64,000 nucleotides of DNA from Spirosoma sp. 48-14 (lineage in GTDB: Bacteria > Bacteroidota > Bacteroidia > Cytophagales > Spirosomataceae): contig NZ_MKUD01000010.1 in assembly GCF_001898575.1 (NCBI RefSeq), forward strand, positions 124,001-188,000, in the 5' to 3' direction. Below the pieces are notes generated by a model. The model made no database searches. It was not told the origin of the DNA and saw only the letters and a program-made list of their open reading frames with translations. Made by a program: the position numbers and the translations under genes. Shown here piece after piece: positions 61,449-64,000 of the stretch; position 1 is the stretch's first letter; every line of letters starts with the position of its first letter.

Positions 61449-62576
61449 GATCACAAATGCCAAATAATTTTCCTGGTTAATTAACTGGAAATTGGCACCA
61501 GGGTAGGTATCTATCCAGGAAGCAGGGGCTTTAACTGATTTGCGGGAAAACTTAAATTCAAAACCGGATAGTTGCCCGTTGGCTTCTTCTACGTAGTCAA
61601 GTTCGGCTCCAGTATACGTACGCCAGAAGTAAGTGTTGGCAAACTGACCTGTATAAGCATTTCGCTTACGACGCTCAATGACCAGGAAATTTTCCCACAA
61701 AGCACCTACATCCGTTCGTAGATCAAGGGGTTGGAAATTATCAATGACTACGTTTCGAATACCCAGATCATAGAAGTAAATCTTGTCCATCTTGCTGATT
61801 TCTTTCCGAAGGTTTCGACTAAAACCAGATAGCCGAAAGACAACAAATGCTTTTTCCAGTAGGTCGATGTACGTATTAACCGTGTCCTTACTCATGCCAA
61901 GTGTATTACCTATCTCATTCAAAGAGACTTCTGAGCCAACCTGAAAGGCTAGTAATTGGATCAGCTTTCGCAGTTTATCGGCGTGCCGAATAGAGGCCAT
62001 TTCCAATATATCTTTATACAGATAAGCTGAAGAAAGCTCACGTAAATAATGCACTTTGTCGGTGGCATTGGTAAACTGGAGCGTATCGGGGTAAGAACCA
62101 AAGCGCAAAAGTTCTTCCAGCCGTTGTTGTAACTGAAATGCGTTTTGCTCTTGTCGAAGTTCACCCAGCGAAATCGGGAAAAGTTCGTACGTCCAGGTAC
62201 GACCTGTCAAAGCTTCTTTTGTTTTGTTAGCCAATTCAAAAGACGAAGATCCGGTTGCAATGATCTTCAGATTGGGCAATGCATCATGTAGAATTTTCAG
62301 ATTAATCCCTACATCTGGAATGCGCTGGGCTTCGTCGACAAATAGCAGATCATACCCTTCCACTAGAAGTTTCATCTGGTTTAGATTCCGGCCTGACAAA
62401 ACGGTTTGGTAAAGCAATTCATCAGCATTTACGCTTAAGGAGCGATAAGGTAACGTACCAATTAACTCCCGTACTAGAGTAGTTTTTCCAACTTGTCTTG
62501 GACCATATAGGACGATAATCTTATTCGATTCTAAAAGTTTTTTATGGATCGTATCACTTAATTGCCGTCTGATCAT
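61443..62576 (-). CDS. AAA ATPase of the AAA_14/DUF4143 family
   Basis: A 377-residue protein with an N-terminal P-loop ATPase (about 1-190) and C-terminal DUF4143 domain (about 195-370). Walker A is LYGPRQVGKTTLV, Walker B LLFVDEAQRI, and a sensor-like ATGSSSFELANK follows; a winged-helix segment LNEIGNTLGMSKDTVNTYID sits at about 215-235, and FYDLGIRNVV plus a nuclease-like LDYVEEANGQLSGFEFKFS complete DUF4143. This family is common on mobile or variable regions and its function is unresolved. It is inverted relative to its neighbours and lies between two near-identical terminators and 10-bp direct repeats. Confidence 0.88.
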   Translation of the reverse strand: MIRRQLSDTIHKKLLESNKIIVLYGPRQVGKTTLVRELIGTLPYRSLSVNADELLYQTVLSGRNLNQMKLLVEGYDLLFVDEAQRIPDVGINLKILHDALPNLKIIATGSSSFELANKTKEALTGRTWTYELFPISLGELRQEQNAFQLQQRLEELLRFGSYPDTLQFTNATDKVHYLRELSSAYLYKDILEMASIRHADKLRKLIQLLAFQVGSEVSLNEIGNTLGMSKDTVNTYIDLLEKAFVVFRLSGFSRNLRKEISKMDKIYFYDLGIRNVVIDNFQPLDLRTDVGALWENFLVIERRKRNAYTGQFANTYFWRTYTGAELDYVEEANGQLSGFEFKFSRKSVKAPASWIDTYPGANFQLINQENYLAFVID

Positions 62577-62699
62577 GCCTACCTATACTTATTTTAATGC
62601 GAAATTAGTATTTGTATTAGCTAAATTAGTGCAAATTAAGCTAATAAGTGTCCAGCCAAATAAAAATAACGCTTGTAACTGTTCAGAATTTGAAGAATA

Positions 62700-62709
62700 G
62701 TAGTTAGTC
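62700..62709 (+). repeat. 10-bp direct repeat, right copy
   Basis: GTAGTTAGTC, exact copy of 61439-61448, immediately before the second terminator. Confidence 0.45.
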
Positions 62710-62710
62710 A

Positions 62711-62745
62711 GAATCCCGACTACGAAAGTGGTCGGGATTCTTTAT
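62711..62745 (+). terminator. Second, duplicated-looking terminator
   Basis: GAATCCCGACTAC / GTGGTCGGGATTC, 13 bp with one G-U pair, GAAA tetraloop, then TTTATTTC. No plus-strand gene precedes it except GSII beyond the inverted ATPase gene. Confidence 0.75.
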
Positions 62746-62839
62746 TTCTATACAGGACCACTTATCAAGTTTGTTACATTCCCAATTAGCTTTTAGCTAC
62801 CTTTAACTGTCAATATTCCTGCATCTTAACGCAAAAGCT

Positions 62840-63160
62840 ATGGACGCCAACGAGTACGATTTCGAAGAAAAATGGAAGCAGTTTGAGGAAACGGGGAAAG
62901 AAATTTCCGGTACGATTGGCGCCGTAGCAGGTGCCGTAGTTGGCCTTTCAGTGCTTGGCCTGAGTGCTCCGGTCGTGTACTTTTCGAAAAAAGCGGCAGG
63001 AAAAGAAACTGCCGATGCGCTACGAGAGACCGGCACCAAGGTACTGGAAAAAACGAAATGGATGAGTGAGTTCGGGCGATTTACTGGAAAAAAGTTCGGC
63101 CCTAAAATTTTAGGAACGATGCTTTTCGGGATTTCGGGATTGCTTTCGGGTGAGGAGTAG
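62840..63160 (+). CDS. Hypothetical protein, 106 aa, with one hydrophobic segment
   Basis: A small protein of no recognised family. The acidic N-terminus (MDANEYDFEEKWKQFEET) is followed by a Gly/Ala-rich hydrophobic stretch (about 24-50, IGAVAGAVVGLSVLGLSAPVV), then a basic amphipathic part and a second short hydrophobic end (LGTMLFGISGLLSG). This could be a membrane-associated or glycine-zipper protein. It is placed between the two glutamine synthetase genes; a link to nitrogen metabolism is only positional. Confidence 0.6.
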   Translation: MDANEYDFEEKWKQFEETGKEISGTIGAVAGAVVGLSVLGLSAPVVYFSKKAAGKETADALRETGTKVLEKTKWMSEFGRFTGKKFGPKILGTMLFGISGLLSGEE

Positions 63161-63260
63161 TAGGGCTTACTTCCAGCTACTAAAGCTAAGGAATTGTCTC
63201 CTGAGTGAAGCTGGCGCAAGAAATTACCGAATCTCTGTTCTGTAACTGGCAGAAGGGGTG

Positions 63261-63268
63261 TATGTTTG
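63261..63268 (+). promoter_or_regulatory. Candidate -7 element of the GSIII gene
   Basis: TATGTTTG, a full TAnnTTTG match, 36 nt before the ATG at 63305. No TTTG at the expected upstream distance. Confidence 0.4.
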
Positions 63269-63304
63269 GTTAATTTTTCAACCTAAAACCTCGAAACCGT
63301 CTCA

Positions 63305-64000
63305 ATGTCCAATTTTCGGTTTAAAGCGCTTGAAATGGCCCAGAATCGTCAGGCGATGCTCGTAACGGCACCTACTGAGCGCGTTGGTGATTTTTTTGGC
63401 AGTTATACGTTTAACAATGAAGTAATGCGGTCGCTGCTGTCGCCCGAAGCGTACCTGAAAGTTACCGAGGCCATCAACACCAATGGCCAGATAGACCGGG
63501 CTATTGCCGACGAAGTAGCTGGAGCGATGAAATCGTGGGCTACCTCAAAAGGCGCTACACACTATACCCACTGGTTTCAGCCGCTGACTGGCGAAACAGC
63601 CGAAAAGCACGACGCATTTTTTGATGTGGGCTCGGATGGAAAAGCCATTGAGAAATTTAAAGGAAGCGCCTTAGTTCAGCAGGAACCCGATGCCTCGTCG
63701 TTTCCAAGTGGTGGCCTGCGTAACACCTTCGAAGCCCGTGGCTATACCGGGTGGGACCCAAGTTCGCCCGCTTTCCTGATGGATAATGGCGCCGGGGGCA
63801 AAACGCTCTGTATTCCATCGGTATTTATATCCTATACCGGCGAAGCGCTTGATTATAAAACACCTTTACTGAAAGCGTTGAATGCGCTGGATAAGGCAGC
63901 GACGGCTGTTTGCCAGTATTTCGATCGAAACATTACCAAGGTGACGCCTACCCTGGGGCCTGAGCAGGAATATTTTGTGGTCGACCGGGCGCTGTTCTAC
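63305..64000 (+). CDS. glnN: Type III (GSIII) glutamine synthetase, 3' end outside window
   Basis: Absent from the ORF track because it runs off the window; 232 codons are visible of the roughly 730 expected. The start [18 protein letters not shown] is the GSIII-specific N-terminal region, followed by [17 protein letters not shown], the beta-grasp part with [19 protein letters not shown] and [35 protein letters not shown], quoted here only in its family-diagnostic pieces ([19 protein letters not shown]-like, [10 protein letters not shown]). The first catalytic Glu is in GPEQEYF near the end of the window. Dodecameric enzyme making glutamine; common in Bacteroidota. Confidence 0.94.
   Translation, partial: MSNFRFKALEMAQNRQAMLVTAPTERVGDFFGSYTFNNEVMRSLLSPEAYLKVTEAINTNGQIDRAIADEVAGAMKSWATSKGATHYTHWFQPLTGETAEKHDAFFDVGSDGKAIEKFKGSALVQQEPDASSFPSGGLRNTFEARGYTGWDPSSPAFLMDNGAGGKTLCIPSVFISYTGEALDYKTPLLKALNALDKAATAVCQYFDRNITKVTPTLGPEQEYFVVDRALFY

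Noticed and set aside
62803-63219. 138-residue minus-strand ORF over the 106-residue plus gene
   Set aside because: Ser/Pro-rich composition typical of an antisense shadow; the plus-strand product has a coherent membrane-protein pattern.

Overview
The window looks like a chromosome segment of a Bacteroidota bacterium, most likely a Spirosoma-like member of the Cytophagales. The evidence is a SusC/SusD pair, a type IX secretion C-terminal domain, several promoters of the Bacteroidota type (TTTG, about 19 nt, TAnnTTTG), almost no Shine-Dalgarno sequences, and adjacent GSII- and GSIII-type glutamine synthetases. The genus is an inference. No rRNA, tRNA, CRISPR array or intact insertion sequence was recognised.

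Layout. 1-3.7 kb: 3' part of an RND efflux pump and its outer-membrane lipoprotein channel. 3.7-7.2 kb: small hypothetical proteins and a UGT-like glycosyltransferase. 7.2-10.3 kb: a 1025-residue surface protein of about 40 seventeen-residue repeats with a tail-fibre-like C-terminus. 10.3-41.3 kb: a large surface-polysaccharide locus, mostly on the minus strand. It has a WecA/MraY-type initiating transferase, about a dozen glycosyltransferases (GT2, GT4, GT9, GT39-like, unclassified GT-A), an O-antigen ligase/polymerase-like protein, acyltransferases, a sugar aminotransferase with a WbqC-like protein, a Wzm/Wzt-type ABC exporter, and Wzz/Wza-type export proteins. A plus-strand island (14.2-17.9 kb) inside it carries a secreted SGNH esterase, a formyltransferase and a polysaccharide deacetylase. 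41.5-48.4 kb: topoisomerase IV subunit B and an orphan susCD pair. 48.6-59.9 kb: housekeeping genes (pheA, a sulfite-oxidase-like enzyme, nuoH, asnS, sixA-like, VOC protein, two class-V aminotransferases, xerD-like recombinase, aroQ, marC). 60.3-64 kb: GSII, a DUF4143 ATPase that looks inserted, a small hypothetical gene, and the 5' part of GSIII.

How the genes work together. The polysaccharide genes suggest assembly of an undecaprenyl-linked glycan, ABC-type export across the inner membrane and passage through a Wza-like outer-membrane channel. Many neighbours there overlap by 4 nt (ATGA), which points to one or a few long minus-strand operons.

The least explained signal is between genes. 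At least eight intergenic regions hold long imperfect stem-loops whose arms are built from reiterated short words (GAGGAGTGAG-, GAAAGAGCG- or AATGAATAATG-like). They often absorb the neighbouring stop codon. There is also a 143-bp element with inverted TGTAGAGACGC ends that supplies the TAG stop to both convergent neighbours, and two terminators that are perfect 33+2+33 palindromes. These, together with the repeat protein and the apparent ATPase insertion, are the best targets for follow-up.
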